The notes beneath the pieces are model-generated. The model had not been told where the DNA came from, ran no database searches, and worked only from the letters and a program-made list of their open reading frames with translations. A stretch of DNA of 51,975 bases from Collinsella sp. UBA6357 (GTDB lineage: Bacteria > Actinomycetota > Coriobacteriia > Coriobacteriales > Coriobacteriaceae), in the NCBI GenBank assembly GCA_002437815.1, contig DJRP01000034.1:47418-99392 (forward strand), written 5' to 3'. The translations under genes and the position numbers were made by a program. Numbering within the stretch: the stretch's first letter is position 1; each line of letters starts with the position of its first letter. This document shows, one piece after another, positions 17,285 through 25,289 of the stretch.

Positions 17285-18007
17285 TCAGCCGATCGGTTCG
17301 GTGTACTTGGCGATATCCGTGCGCTGGATGCGCTTGGAGACGTGTAGCGGCGCGCCGCCGGTGTCGTAGACGTAGTCCGTGATCATAATGAGGGCGCAGC
17401 CGCGGTCCACGTTGAGCAGGAATGCCTCGTTTTGCGTGGCAAAGCACACCTCGAAGGTTTTGTGGCCGCGGGCAGGGGCACGATGGAACTCGCGGCTCAA
17501 CTCGGCGTAGAGCGAGCCGTCGAGGTCGCGATCGACGAGCGCCTCGAACTCAGCCGGCAGATAGGTGGTCTCGAGACAGAGCGGCTCGCCGTCCAGATAG
17601 CGCAGGCGCACGAGCTTGACGAGCGGGCTTTGGGGCGCGACTTCAAAGAACTTCGCGAGCTTACCGCCCGCTTTGACAAGGCCGCTGTCGACCGTGCGCG
17701 TCGTGGGCCGCATACCCTGCTCCTCGACCTGTGCGGTGAAGCTCGAAAAGACCATGTTGTTCTCGGGGGCGACGGGGGCGCCTGTTACGAAAGCGCCGCG
17801 TCCGCGCTCCTTTTTGACGAGCCCTTCCTCGACGAGCAACTCAAGCGCGTGCCGGACGGTGCTGCGGCTGAGGCCGGTGTCATCGGTGAGCTCGGCCTCG
17901 GAGGGCAGCTTGGCACCGCGTGCGTACACGCCGCGGGCGATGCGGTCGCGCAGAGTTTGAGCAAGACGCTCGTACTGCGTGGTATGTGGGGTGTTGCGTA
18001 TATGCAT
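17285..18007 (-). CDS. GntR/HutC-family regulator (UTRA domain), first of two
   Basis: A 240-residue repressor type. The N-terminal winged helix (about 10-75; RGAKLPSEAELTDDTGLSRSTVRHALELL) is followed by a UTRA effector domain (about 90-235; LETTYLPAEF and HVSKRIQRTDIAKYT are typical). UTRA domains usually bind sugar phosphates or amines. An AGGAGGG site precedes the ATG. It is divergent from the SIS gene at 18213, and the 205-bp space between them holds three copies of TGTATCTAA, its likely operators. This places it as the local regulator of the first SIS gene. Confidence 0.93.
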   Translation of the reverse strand: MHIRNTPHTTQYERLAQTLRDRIARGVYARGAKLPSEAELTDDTGLSRSTVRHALELLVEEGLVKKERGRGAFVTGAPVAPENNMVFSSFTAQVEEQGMRPTTRTVDSGLVKAGGKLAKFFEVAPQSPLVKLVRLRYLDGEPLCLETTYLPAEFEALVDRDLDGSLYAELSREFHRAPARGHKTFEVCFATQNEAFLLNVDRGCALIMITDYVYDTGGAPLHVSKRIQRTDIAKYTEPIG

Positions 18008-18017
18008 GCAGCCCTCC

Positions 18018-18034
18018 TGTATCTAAGTTGTATC
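18018..18034. promoter_or_regulatory. Putative GntR operator 1 (TGTATCTAA motif)
   Basis: TGTATCTAAGTTGTATC lies just upstream of the GntR gene. TGTATCTAA recurs at two more places in the same divergent region. Its position next to the GntR start suggests autorepression. Confidence 0.55.
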
Positions 18035-18123
18035 GAAGCGCAGTATAGCCTATTACTATCCTGGTATCAAATACGCAGGTAGAAAAACTGCTGGAGTTTT
18101 GTATTTAAATTTTAGCCCCACTA

Positions 18124-18140
18124 ATTTAGATACAACTACT
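18124..18140. promoter_or_regulatory. Putative GntR operator 2 (inverted TGTATCTAA)
   Basis: Read on the minus strand this is AGTAGTTGTATCTAAAT, sharing TTGTATCTAA with operator 1. Confidence 0.5.
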
Positions 18141-18156
18141 AGACAGGTCAATAACG

Positions 18157-18172
18157 TGTATCTAACCTGTAT
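18157..18172. promoter_or_regulatory. Putative GntR operator 3 (TGTATCTAA motif)
   Basis: TGTATCTAACCTGTAT lies 40 bp before the SIS gene start, well placed to block its transcription. Confidence 0.55.
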
Positions 18173-18212
18173 GTCATCATAAGCGTCAAACGAGCAGAAA
18201 GGCTGATGCGCG

Positions 18213-19205
18213 ATGACAACTCAGGAACAGGTTAAGGATGTCGTTTCCCAGGTTTTGGCAGACAAGGCGGACAAGGGTGGCATCAAGCGCGTCGTGTGGA
18301 TCGGTGCCGGCGGATCCAACGGCGGCAACTATCCCGCGCAGTATTTTATGGAGCACGAGGCCACGCAGGTCGTGAGCTCGAGCTACACCAGCAACGAGTT
18401 CGTCCACGCCACGCCGGCCTACGTCAACGAGAACACGCTCGCCGTTGTCGTGTCCATGCGTGGCACCAAGGAGACCATCGTCGCCGCCCAGGTTGCCAAG
18501 GAGCACGGCGCGAGCACCATTGCCATCTACGTCGACGAGTCCGGCCTTACCGAGACCTGCGACTACAAAGTCCAGTACGACAGCCTGGCCGTCGACGAGT
18601 CCTGCATGGGTCGCACCAACTCCGCCGTGGTCCTTATGATCGCCATGGAGCTCACCCAGCAGACGCAAGGCTACGCCGAGTACGAGACCGCCATGGCCGC
18701 CTTCGACCTGGTCGACCCGATCTACCGCAAGGCCGTCGAGTACACGACCCCGTTGGCTGCCAAGTGGGCCGAGCAAAACGCCGACAAGCCCTGCATCAAC
18801 GTCATGGCCCAGGGCCCGCTCTTTGGCGCGGCATACGTCTTTAGCATCTGTAACGTGCAGGAGATGCTGCAGATCGATTCCTGCACCATCAACACGTGCG
18901 ACTTCTTCCACGGGCCTTTCGAGATCCTCGACAAGCGCACCTCGCTCTTCCAGCTCATCAGCGTGGGCCGCAGCCGCGTGAACGACGAGCGCGGCATTCG
19001 CTTCGTCAACCAGTACGGCGGCGAGCGCGTCTATCAGCTCGACGCCAAGGAGCTCGGCCTCAACGACATCAAGGACAGCGTGAGCGAGTACTTCAACCAC
19101 CTGATCTTCTCGCCGATCCTCAACAACGTGTACATGCGCGCGCTTTCGGCTGTCACGCACAAGGACTACATGACGCGCCGCTACATGTGGAAGCTCAGCT
19201 ACTAG
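18213..19205 (+). CDS. SIS-domain sugar-amine deglycase (fructoselysine/glucoselysine-6-phosphate deglycase family)
   Basis: A 330-residue protein with two SIS (sugar isomerase) domains. The first starts with VVWIGAGGSNGGNYPAQYF and includes VVVSMRGTKETIVAA (phosphosugar loop). The second has VMAQGPLFGAAY and TCDFFHGPFEIL, and the tail TRRYMWKLSY is shared almost exactly with the SIS protein at 23421. The family includes FrlB and the GfrE/GfrF deglycases, which split phosphorylated Amadori products into lysine and a hexose phosphate, and also glucosamine-type isomerases. The adjoining mannose-type PTS would deliver a phosphorylated glycated amine, which favours a deglycase role. An AGAAAGG site precedes the ATG. 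Exact substrate is not readable. Confidence 0.85.
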   Translation: MTTQEQVKDVVSQVLADKADKGGIKRVVWIGAGGSNGGNYPAQYFMEHEATQVVSSSYTSNEFVHATPAYVNENTLAVVVSMRGTKETIVAAQVAKEHGASTIAIYVDESGLTETCDYKVQYDSLAVDESCMGRTNSAVVLMIAMELTQQTQGYAEYETAMAAFDLVDPIYRKAVEYTTPLAAKWAEQNADKPCINVMAQGPLFGAAYVFSICNVQEMLQIDSCTINTCDFFHGPFEILDKRTSLFQLISVGRSRVNDERGIRFVNQYGGERVYQLDAKELGLNDIKDSVSEYFNHLIFSPILNNVYMRALSAVTHKDYMTRRYMWKLSY

Positions 19206-19274
19206 CGGGATCGCCCGGGCGATAGGGGCTGTCGCAGCGCAAAAACGGACGCCGATTTTTGCTTGCAAAAGGTA

Positions 19275-19290
19275 TATAACGACTATAACG
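19275..19290. promoter_or_regulatory. Putative operator of second GntR, copy 1
   Basis: TATAACGACTATAACG, 40 bp before the EamA gene, differs at two positions from the site at 20567-20582. It shares GACTATAA with the site before the GntR gene at 25290. Confidence 0.5.
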
Positions 19291-19329
19291 TAGTATGAAA
19301 CATATCGGAAACAATGCGGGAGGTCGTCT

Positions 19330-20421
19330 ATGAAAGGCAAGCAGGGGGCGGGCATGGGCTATGCGATGGTGTTCGTCGCGGCGCTCATGTGGGGCACCAT
19401 CGGCATCTTCGTCAAAGGAATATCGGGCGCGGGCGTGACCTCGCAGACCATGGCAGCCGTTCGACTGTTGACCGGCGCGGTGGTTCTCGCGCCCGTGCTC
19501 GTGTTCATGGGGTGTCGAGGCGCGGGCTGTGGCGATGCAAAGCCCGGCCCCCTCGCTCTGTTTCGCGCCGATGCCCGCTCGCTTGCCTGTTGCGCGCTGG
19601 TGGGTATCCCGGGCCTCGTGATTTCCAATACCTGCTATTACGAGTCCATGGATGCCGTGGGCATGTCCACGGCATCGGTCCTGCTCTACACGTCACCGGT
19701 GTTCGGCTGCATCCTGGGCCGCCTGCTCTACCGCGAGGGCGTGACGCCCAACAAACTCGCTGCCATCGCGTGCAATATCGTGGGCTGCGTGCTCACGGTG
19801 ACCGACGGCGACCTGGCCGGTTTTCATTTTTCTGCCTACGGCATCGGAATCGGCGTGCTCGCGGGTTTTTTGGGTGCCACGCTCGCCGTGTTCAGCCGCA
19901 TGGCGACGGCCCGTATGCATCCGTTGGCCGTCACGTTTTGGGGCTTTGTCTTTGGCGGAGGGTTCATGGCGGCGGTCACCGCGCCCTGGACCGATCTCAC
20001 GGCGGTGCTATCGCCACAGCTCATCGGCTTGTTTGTGGGTTTTGGCCTGATACCCACGGCACTTGCCTACATCTGTTACATGCAAGGTCTTTCCATGGGG
20101 CTCGAGACCTCCAAGGTGCCGGTGATCGCGTCGTTCGAGACGGTCGCCACGGTGCTCGTGGGTATCGGCATCTACGGCGAGGCAGCAGGCGTCGTCAAAG
20201 TGCTCGGTATCTTGCTGGTCCTGGGCTCGATCGTGATCATGAACACCGATTTTTCCCGGTTGCGTCACTCTGCCCTCGCCGCTCATGTGGCCGAGAGCAT
20301 GGGCTTCAAGCCTAATCAGTGGTGGGCGGGAAAATCGCAGGACATGGAGCTGTTCCGCGAGCGCACCGGTGTGGCGCTCGAACCGAGCGTGCAGCAAAGC
20401 CCCTGGTTCTTTGTGCGTTAG
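19330..20421 (+). CDS. EamA/DMT-family permease
   Basis: A 363-residue inner-membrane transporter of the drug/metabolite superfamily with ten predicted helices in two EamA repeats. The first repeat starts MVFVAALMWGTIGIFVKGI and contains NTCYYESMDAVGMSTASVLLYTSPVF; the second starts GIGIGVLAGFLGATLAVFSRM. A cytoplasmic tail of about 55 residues follows the last helix (ending SVQQSPWFFVR), longer than usual. EamA proteins export or import amino acids and small metabolites. In this locus a plausible job is export of lysine or uptake of a glycated amine, but that is inference. It lies between the first SIS gene and the PTS genes. Confidence 0.88.
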   Translation: MKGKQGAGMGYAMVFVAALMWGTIGIFVKGISGAGVTSQTMAAVRLLTGAVVLAPVLVFMGCRGAGCGDAKPGPLALFRADARSLACCALVGIPGLVISNTCYYESMDAVGMSTASVLLYTSPVFGCILGRLLYREGVTPNKLAAIACNIVGCVLTVTDGDLAGFHFSAYGIGIGVLAGFLGATLAVFSRMATARMHPLAVTFWGFVFGGGFMAAVTAPWTDLTAVLSPQLIGLFVGFGLIPTALAYICYMQGLSMGLETSKVPVIASFETVATVLVGIGIYGEAAGVVKVLGILLVLGSIVIMNTDFSRLRHSALAAHVAESMGFKPNQWWAGKSQDMELFRERTGVALEPSVQQSPWFFVR

Positions 20422-20566
20422 CGTCTGCATCCGCGCATGATGCCGCACACGCGTTCCGTTTGCTCCACCAAGCTAAAGTTTCTGCTTTGTAAACACCACC
20501 AACGGTCGAAATATTCCGGTGAACGGTCTTTATACTTATCAGCCATATACACAACGTATAAGACGT

Positions 20567-20582
20567 TATAATGACCATAACG
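20567..20582. promoter_or_regulatory. Putative operator of second GntR, copy 2, overlapping a TATAAT box
   Basis: TATAATGACCATAACG lies 16 bp before the PTS start codon. Its first six bases are a perfect -10 hexamer, though no good -35 lies at the right distance. A related sequence ACGTATAAGACGTTATAA runs immediately upstream. Confidence 0.5.
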
Positions 20583-20598
20583 AAAAGGAGGAGGCAAG

Positions 20599-21522
20599 AT
20601 GAATCAGATCATTCTCGCATCTCATGGCGGCCTGGCCGCAGGCGCCAAAGACACGCTCGAGATGGTTCTCGGCGACGTGTCCAACGTCCACGTCGTCTCG
20701 CTTGCTCGTGACGACAAAGAGCCCATCACCAATAAGGTCGAGGCCCTTATCGCCACGTTCAACGCAGACGATGCCGTCTACGTTCTGACCGATATGCTGG
20801 GCAGCTCGGTCAACAACAACGTGGTCGAGCTTTCCAAGAAGGGCACGGCGTTTACCGTGATCAGCGGCTTCAACATTCCGTTGGCACTCACGCTCGCCAT
20901 GAGCCCCGCCCCTGTTAAGGGCGCCGAGCTCGCGGCCCTCATCAGCGAGGCGCGTGGCGGACTCGTCAACCCCAACGCGCCGCAGGAGGTCGCGGCCCCG
21001 GCCGCCAAGAAAGGCAAGCCCGCCCATCGCAACGCCGGTCCGGCCAAGATCGTCCTCGCGCGTCTCGACTATCGCCTGCTTCACGGCCAAGTCGTCTTCA
21101 CCTGGACCACCAAGGTCCAGGCCGAGCGCATCATCGTCGTCGACAACGCCGCCGCCAACGATGATCTCAAGAAGGGCGCCCTTAAGCTGGCCAAGCCCCA
21201 GGGTGTGCGCCTCAACGTCTTCACGGTCGAGCGCGCCCTCTCCAAGATGGCCAAGCTCAATACCCTGGGCGAGCGCGTGATGTTCATCTTCGGCAACACG
21301 GCCGAGATGCTTGAGTTCGTGAAGGGCTACAAGCTCGATGCCATCAACCTGGGTGCCACCGCCAATCACGACGGTGCCGAACAGGTCGGCGGCTCCGACA
21401 GCTCCGTCTTCTTCGACGCATCCCAGAAGGCCGACATCAACCAGCTGCTCGACATGGGCGTCAAGCTCTATGTCCAGCAGACCCCCACGTATCAGAGCGT
21501 CGACATCGACGCCAAGCTGTAA
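20599..21522 (+). CDS. Mannose-family PTS EIIAB fusion
   Basis: A 307-residue cytoplasmic phosphocarrier. The EIIA domain (about 1-125) has the phospho-His in IILASHGGLAAG (His9). An Ala/Pro/Lys linker (about 125-148) joins it to the EIIB domain (about 149-307), whose phospho-His lies in ARLDYRLLHGQV (His162). It passes phosphate from HPr to the incoming substrate at the EIIC/EIID channel. AAAAGGAGGAGG is a very strong ribosome site. The first gene of an EIIAB-EIIC-EIID run with gaps of 39 and 18 bp. The Salmonella gfr system for glucoselysine and fructoselysine uses this PTS family with separate A and B proteins. Confidence 0.94.
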   Translation: MNQIILASHGGLAAGAKDTLEMVLGDVSNVHVVSLARDDKEPITNKVEALIATFNADDAVYVLTDMLGSSVNNNVVELSKKGTAFTVISGFNIPLALTLAMSPAPVKGAELAALISEARGGLVNPNAPQEVAAPAAKKGKPAHRNAGPAKIVLARLDYRLLHGQVVFTWTTKVQAERIIVVDNAAANDDLKKGALKLAKPQGVRLNVFTVERALSKMAKLNTLGERVMFIFGNTAEMLEFVKGYKLDAINLGATANHDGAEQVGGSDSSVFFDASQKADINQLLDMGVKLYVQQTPTYQSVDIDAKL

Positions 21523-21561
21523 GCAATCGGGCGCCTTGCGCCTTTGTGAAAGGAGAAGGGT

Positions 21562-22353
21562 ATGAATACGTTCATCAGTGCGGTGCTCGTCGGCCTTGTC
21601 GGCGTGTTCTGCATGTGGGACTCCCGTCTGCTCGGCCGTCTTAACTTCGAGCAGCCGCTGATCGGCGCCACGCTCGTCGGTCTGCTGCTGGGCGACGTGC
21701 CCACCGGCCTTGCCGTCGGTGCCGCCGTCGAGCTCGTGTCCATGGGCCTCGTGCAGGTCGGCGCCGCCGTCCCGCCCGATATGGTCCTGGGCGGTATCGT
21801 CGCCTCGGCTTTCGCGTGCCTGACCGGTGCTTCCGCCGAAACCGCCATGACGATCGCCATCCCGGTCGCCGTCCTGGGCCAGCTGCTCGGCATCGTGTTC
21901 CGCTCCATCATCGCCGCTCTCACCCATGTGGCCGACGACGCGATCGATAAGGGCAACTTCAAGACCGCCTACCGCATGCACATCTGCGCCGGCTCCGGTC
22001 TCTATGCCCTCATGTACTTCCTGCCGATCTTCTTGGCCGTCTTCGTGGGCACCGACCTGGTCCAGGCCATCGTCAACATGATCCCCGATTGGCTGTCCAC
22101 CGGTCTTAACGTTTCCACGCAGATCATGACCGCCTACGGCCTGGCACTGCTGCTCACCATGATGATCAAGAAGGGCATGACCCCGTTCCTCTTCATCGGC
22201 TTCTTGCTCGCCGCCTATCTCAACCTGTCCGTCATCGCGATCGCGCTGATCGGCGTGTGCCTGGCCATCGTCTTTATGGGCTTCAAGTTCAACGGTGCCC
22301 AGACGGCCGGCGTCGCAGCCGACTACGATCCGCTCGAAGACGACGAAGATTAG
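21562..22353 (+). CDS. Mannose-family PTS EIIC permease subunit
   Basis: A 263-residue polytopic protein (PTS EIIC, mannose/fructose/sorbose family). Characteristic segments include LIGATLVGLLLGDVPTGLAVGAAVELVSMG and VGAAVPPDMVLGGIVASAFA; the C-terminus is acidic (DYDPLEDDED). It forms the membrane channel together with EIID. AAAGGAGAAGG precedes the ATG. Codon choice in this PTS block is strongly biased to C-ending codons, consistent with high expression. Confidence 0.94.
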   Translation: MNTFISAVLVGLVGVFCMWDSRLLGRLNFEQPLIGATLVGLLLGDVPTGLAVGAAVELVSMGLVQVGAAVPPDMVLGGIVASAFACLTGASAETAMTIAIPVAVLGQLLGIVFRSIIAALTHVADDAIDKGNFKTAYRMHICAGSGLYALMYFLPIFLAVFVGTDLVQAIVNMIPDWLSTGLNVSTQIMTAYGLALLLTMMIKKGMTPFLFIGFLLAAYLNLSVIAIALIGVCLAIVFMGFKFNGAQTAGVAADYDPLEDDED

Positions 22354-22371
22354 AGAAGGAGGAACACACAA

Positions 22372-23205
22372 ATGGCAACCGCAACCACCGACGTGTCCCT
22401 GAATAAGAAGGTCAGCCAGTTCTTCTGGCGCTCCTGGGCCATCCAGGCCTCGTGGAACTACGAGCGCCAGATGAACATGGGCTTCCTCTACGGCATGGTC
22501 CCCACGCTCGATCGCCTCTACCCGGATGAGTCCGACCCCAAGCAGCTCGCCGCCAAGAAAGAGGCGTACCACCGTCACATGGCGTTCTATAACTGCACCC
22601 CGCAGACGAGCGCCTTCGTCCTGGGTCTCGCCGCCTCGATGGAGGAGGAGTACGCCCGCGATCCCGAGAATTTCGACCCCGATTCGATCAACGCGGTCAA
22701 GACCTCGCTCATGGGCCCGCTCTCCGGCATCGGTGACTCCGTCTTCCAGGGCACCATCCGCGTCATCGCCTTTGGCCTGGGCGTTCAGCTCGCCCAGCAG
22801 GGCTCCATCATGGGCCCGATTCTGGCCATGGTCATCTCCATCGTCCCCTCGGTGCTCATCACCTGGTTCGCCGCCAAGCTTGGCTATCAGGGTGGTCATC
22901 AGTACCTCTCCAAGCTGCAGTCGGGCGACCTCATGGAGAAGCTCATGTATGTCTGCGGCATCGTGGGTCTTATGTCCGTGGGCGGCATGATCGCCACCCT
23001 CATCGGCTCCACCACGCCGCTGCAGTTTGCTGACGGCTCCGTCGTCATCCAGGATATCCTCGACGGCATGATGCCGCAGATGATTCCACTGGGCCTTACC
23101 GGCCTCATGTACTGGCTCATCAAGAAGAACGTCAACACCGGTTGGCTCTTGGTGATCGCCATCGTGGGCGGCATCGCTCTCTCCGCGGCAGGAATCCTCG
23201 CCTAA
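22372..23205 (+). CDS. Mannose-family PTS EIID permease subunit
   Basis: A 277-residue EIID subunit, with family hallmarks FWRSWAIQASWNYERQMNMGF near residues 18-38, MGPLSGIGDSVFQGT, and C-terminal membrane helices. It completes the membrane part of the transporter with EIIC. The AGAAGGAGGA ribosome site is strong, and the spacing to EIIC is 18 bp. The next gene, a second SIS protein, is 215 bp away behind a GC-rich hairpin. Confidence 0.94.
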   Translation: MATATTDVSLNKKVSQFFWRSWAIQASWNYERQMNMGFLYGMVPTLDRLYPDESDPKQLAAKKEAYHRHMAFYNCTPQTSAFVLGLAASMEEEYARDPENFDPDSINAVKTSLMGPLSGIGDSVFQGTIRVIAFGLGVQLAQQGSIMGPILAMVISIVPSVLITWFAAKLGYQGGHQYLSKLQSGDLMEKLMYVCGIVGLMSVGGMIATLIGSTTPLQFADGSVVIQDILDGMMPQMIPLGLTGLMYWLIKKNVNTGWLLVIAIVGGIALSAAGILA

Positions 23206-23242
23206 GGCGACCCTGCTCCGGCCCTACCGCCATCCCCTTGGA

Positions 23243-23268
23243 CCGGGGTGCCGAGCGCGGCGCCCCGG
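23243..23268 (+). other. Strong GC hairpin between EIID and second SIS gene
   Basis: CCGGGGTGCCG, loop AGCG, then CGGCGCCCCGG forms an 11-bp stem with one G-T pair. No T-run follows, so it looks more like an mRNA stability or processing element than a terminator. The rest of the 215-bp gap shows no gene. Confidence 0.5.
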
Positions 23269-23420
23269 CTCCAGGATTCGCTATTTCCGATGGGGCGCGT
23301 CTTGTCTCCCATACCCCAGGACGTGCCCCCGCCAGCGGGTCGGCGACTCGGCCCGCACATAGGTAACTCCGTGAGCGTCCGGCAATGTGGCGCCACGACA
23401 ACATGAAAGGAACGTGTCAG

Positions 23421-24404
23421 ATGTACGAGATCGACGTGAACAAGGCCAAGGAGATCGTTGCCGACATCGTCGCCAAGCACGAGGTCAAGAACGTCGCCTT
23501 CGTCGGCTGCGGCGCCTCTATGTCCGAGCTCTATCCTGCCAAGTACTTCCTCGCCAACAACACCAAGACCCTCAACGTCCAGATCTTCACGGCCAACGAG
23601 TTCAACTTCGACTGCCCCAGCTGGGTCGGCGAGAACACCGTCGTGATCACCTGCTCGCTCGGTGGCACCACGCCCGAGACCGTCGAGGCCAACAACACCG
23701 CCAAGGCCCATGGCGCCACCGTCGTCGCCGTGACCCACAACCCGAACGCCCCGCTCATCGAGAAGGCCGACTACAGCATCGTCCACGGCTTCGAGGCTAA
23801 CTACGCCGCCAAGTGCGAGAAGCTCGGCTACGTGATCGACCTTGCTGTCGAGCTGCTGCAGCAGGTCGAGGGCACCGAGCTCTATGACGACATGATCGCC
23901 GGCCTCACCAACGTGTACGACGCCGCCGAGAAGGCCGCTGAGTCCGCCCAGGCTGCCGCCAAGAAGTTCGGCGAGAACTTCAAGGACGACCAGATCATCT
24001 ACATCATGGGCTCCGGCGCCTCCGCGAAGGTCGCCTACTCCACCTCGATGTTCCTCATGAGCGAGATGCAGTGGATCGACTCCGCGGGTTACAACACCGG
24101 CGAGTACTTCCACGGCCCGTTCGAGCTCACCGAGAAGGACAAGCCTTACGTGCTGTTCATGTCCGACGGCGCTACCCGCAAGATGGACGCCCGCGCCCTC
24201 ACCTTCCTGCAGCGCTTCGATGCCAAGGTCGAGGTCGTCGACGCCAAGGACTTCGGTCTGGCCGACGCCGTGCCGTCCAGCGTGGTCACCTACTTCAACC
24301 CGATCATGCACACGGCTGTCTTCCGCGCCTACGCCGAGCAGCTCGCCGAGGCCCGTCAGCACCCGCTGACCAAGCGCCGCTACATGTGGAAGCTCACCTA
24401 CTAA
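23421..24404 (+). CDS. SIS-domain sugar-amine deglycase, second copy
   Basis: A 327-residue double-SIS protein related to, but distinct from, the one at 18213. Domain one has VAFVGCGASMSELYPAKYFLANN and VVITCSLGGTTPETVEANNTAKAHGA; domain two has IYIMGSGASAKVAYS and TGEYFHGPFELTEKDKPYV. The tail PLTKRRYMWKLTY parallels the first copy. Two different deglycases beside one PTS is the arrangement of the Salmonella gfr operon (one for glucoselysine-6-P, one for fructoselysine-6-P), so the two copies here may also split substrate range. Start at 23421 with AAAGGA upstream; an ATG at 23403 is in frame but lacks a ribosome site. Confidence 0.86.
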   Translation: MYEIDVNKAKEIVADIVAKHEVKNVAFVGCGASMSELYPAKYFLANNTKTLNVQIFTANEFNFDCPSWVGENTVVITCSLGGTTPETVEANNTAKAHGATVVAVTHNPNAPLIEKADYSIVHGFEANYAAKCEKLGYVIDLAVELLQQVEGTELYDDMIAGLTNVYDAAEKAAESAQAAAKKFGENFKDDQIIYIMGSGASAKVAYSTSMFLMSEMQWIDSAGYNTGEYFHGPFELTEKDKPYVLFMSDGATRKMDARALTFLQRFDAKVEVVDAKDFGLADAVPSSVVTYFNPIMHTAVFRAYAEQLAEARQHPLTKRRYMWKLTY

Positions 24405-24436
24405 TCGCAGCTACGCGGTTATCGCAGGTCGAACAA

Positions 24437-24469
24437 GGGGGATGGGGCCCGTGCCCCGTCCCCCTTTTT
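24437..24469 (+). terminator. Intrinsic terminator of the PTS/SIS operon
   Basis: GGGGGATGGGGC (24437-24448) pairs with GCCCCGTCCCCC (24453-24464, one T-G pair), and TTTTT follows. It lies 32 bp after the second SIS gene and should end the PTS transcript. Confidence 0.9.
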
Positions 24470-24476
24470 GCCAAAA

Positions 24477-24540
24477 ATGATCCCAAAGTGCCAGGGGCTT
24501 TGGGACCATGGTCCAAAAGCCCCTGGCACTTTGGGATCAT
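24477..24540. repeat. GTGCCAGGGG-family repeat, two inverted units
   Basis: A 64-bp near-perfect palindrome made of two units head to head: ATGATCCCAAAGTGCCAGGG and its complement at the far end, with GGACCATGGTCC at the centre. Each half can also fold alone through CCCAAAG/CTTTGGG. It lies between the PTS operon terminator and the HAD gene. Confidence 0.85.
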
Positions 24541-24556
24541 TTGAGGGGAGCCTGTT

Positions 24557-25186
24557 GTGATCAAGGCGGTCTTGTTCGATATGGATGGCGTGCTGGTCGA
24601 TACGGAGTGGTTCTACAACCGCCGGCGCGTGGCGTTTATGGAGGAGAAGGGTTTCACGTTCGATGAGATTCCCGACCTCTCGGGCTCGAACGAACCGGCG
24701 ATCTGGAGGACGCTCGTGCCCGACGACCCGGAGCTGCGCGAGCGGCTGCATGCCGAGTACAACGACGTGTATCGTCCGGCACACCCGGTGCCCTACGGCG
24801 AGCTGCTCAACCGCGACGCGGCACCGGTGATGCGTGAGCTGCACGAGCACAGCGTTAAGTGCGCCATCGCGAGCTCATCGGAGCGCGAGCTGATTGAGGA
24901 GCTCGTGGACATCGCGGGGATCGGGGACGAGCTCGATTTCACCATCAGTGGGCATGAGTGCCGCGCGTTCAAGCCCGACCCCGAGATTTACCTGCGCGCC
25001 ATGGCGGCGCTCGGCGTGGAGCCGGGGGAGTGCCTGGTCATCGAGGATTCGCCGATGGGTATCGAGGCGGGCGTGCGCTCGGGCGCCCGCGTGTTGGCGT
25101 TACGTCCGCATGGAGGCGTGACGCTCGATCAAAGCGGGGCCGACAAGATCATCGATTCGCTCGTGGATATCCTGCAGGAGCTATAA
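24557..25186 (+). CDS. HAD-family phosphatase (beta-phosphoglucomutase-like)
   Basis: A 209-residue HAD hydrolase, subfamily I with a helical cap. Motif I is LFDMDGVLVDTE with Asp8 and Asp10, motif II lies in CAIASSSERE, motif III is the Lys in AFKPDPEIYLRA, and motif IV is VIEDSPMGIEAG. Such enzymes act on sugar phosphates, so in this locus it may dephosphorylate or isomerise a hexose phosphate released by the deglycases. Start is GTG at 24557 with GGGGAG 6 bp upstream. The terminator and palindrome before it suggest it has its own promoter or depends on read-through. Confidence 0.9.
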   Translation: MIKAVLFDMDGVLVDTEWFYNRRRVAFMEEKGFTFDEIPDLSGSNEPAIWRTLVPDDPELRERLHAEYNDVYRPAHPVPYGELLNRDAAPVMRELHEHSVKCAIASSSERELIEELVDIAGIGDELDFTISGHECRAFKPDPEIYLRAMAALGVEPGECLVIEDSPMGIEAGVRSGARVLALRPHGGVTLDQSGADKIIDSLVDILQEL

Positions 25187-25246
25187 CGTTTTACCAATGA
25201 CGTCATCGGATTGTGCCGCATGAGGTATCATCGAGGTAGATGTTAT

Positions 25247-25269
25247 ATACGTTTAGACTATAAACATAC
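25247..25269. promoter_or_regulatory. Putative autoregulatory operator of second GntR
   Basis: Contains the inverted repeat GTTTAGACTATAAAC, 25 bp upstream of the GntR start. It shares GACTATAA with the sites before the EamA gene, supporting a common regulator. Confidence 0.5.
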
Positions 25270-25289
25270 ATGATACGTAGGTGATACCG

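Noticed and set aside
20566..22899. A 777-residue minus-strand open frame opposite the PTS genes
   Set aside because: Asp/Gly/His-rich shadow product; the plus strand has clear PTS families with ribosome sites.
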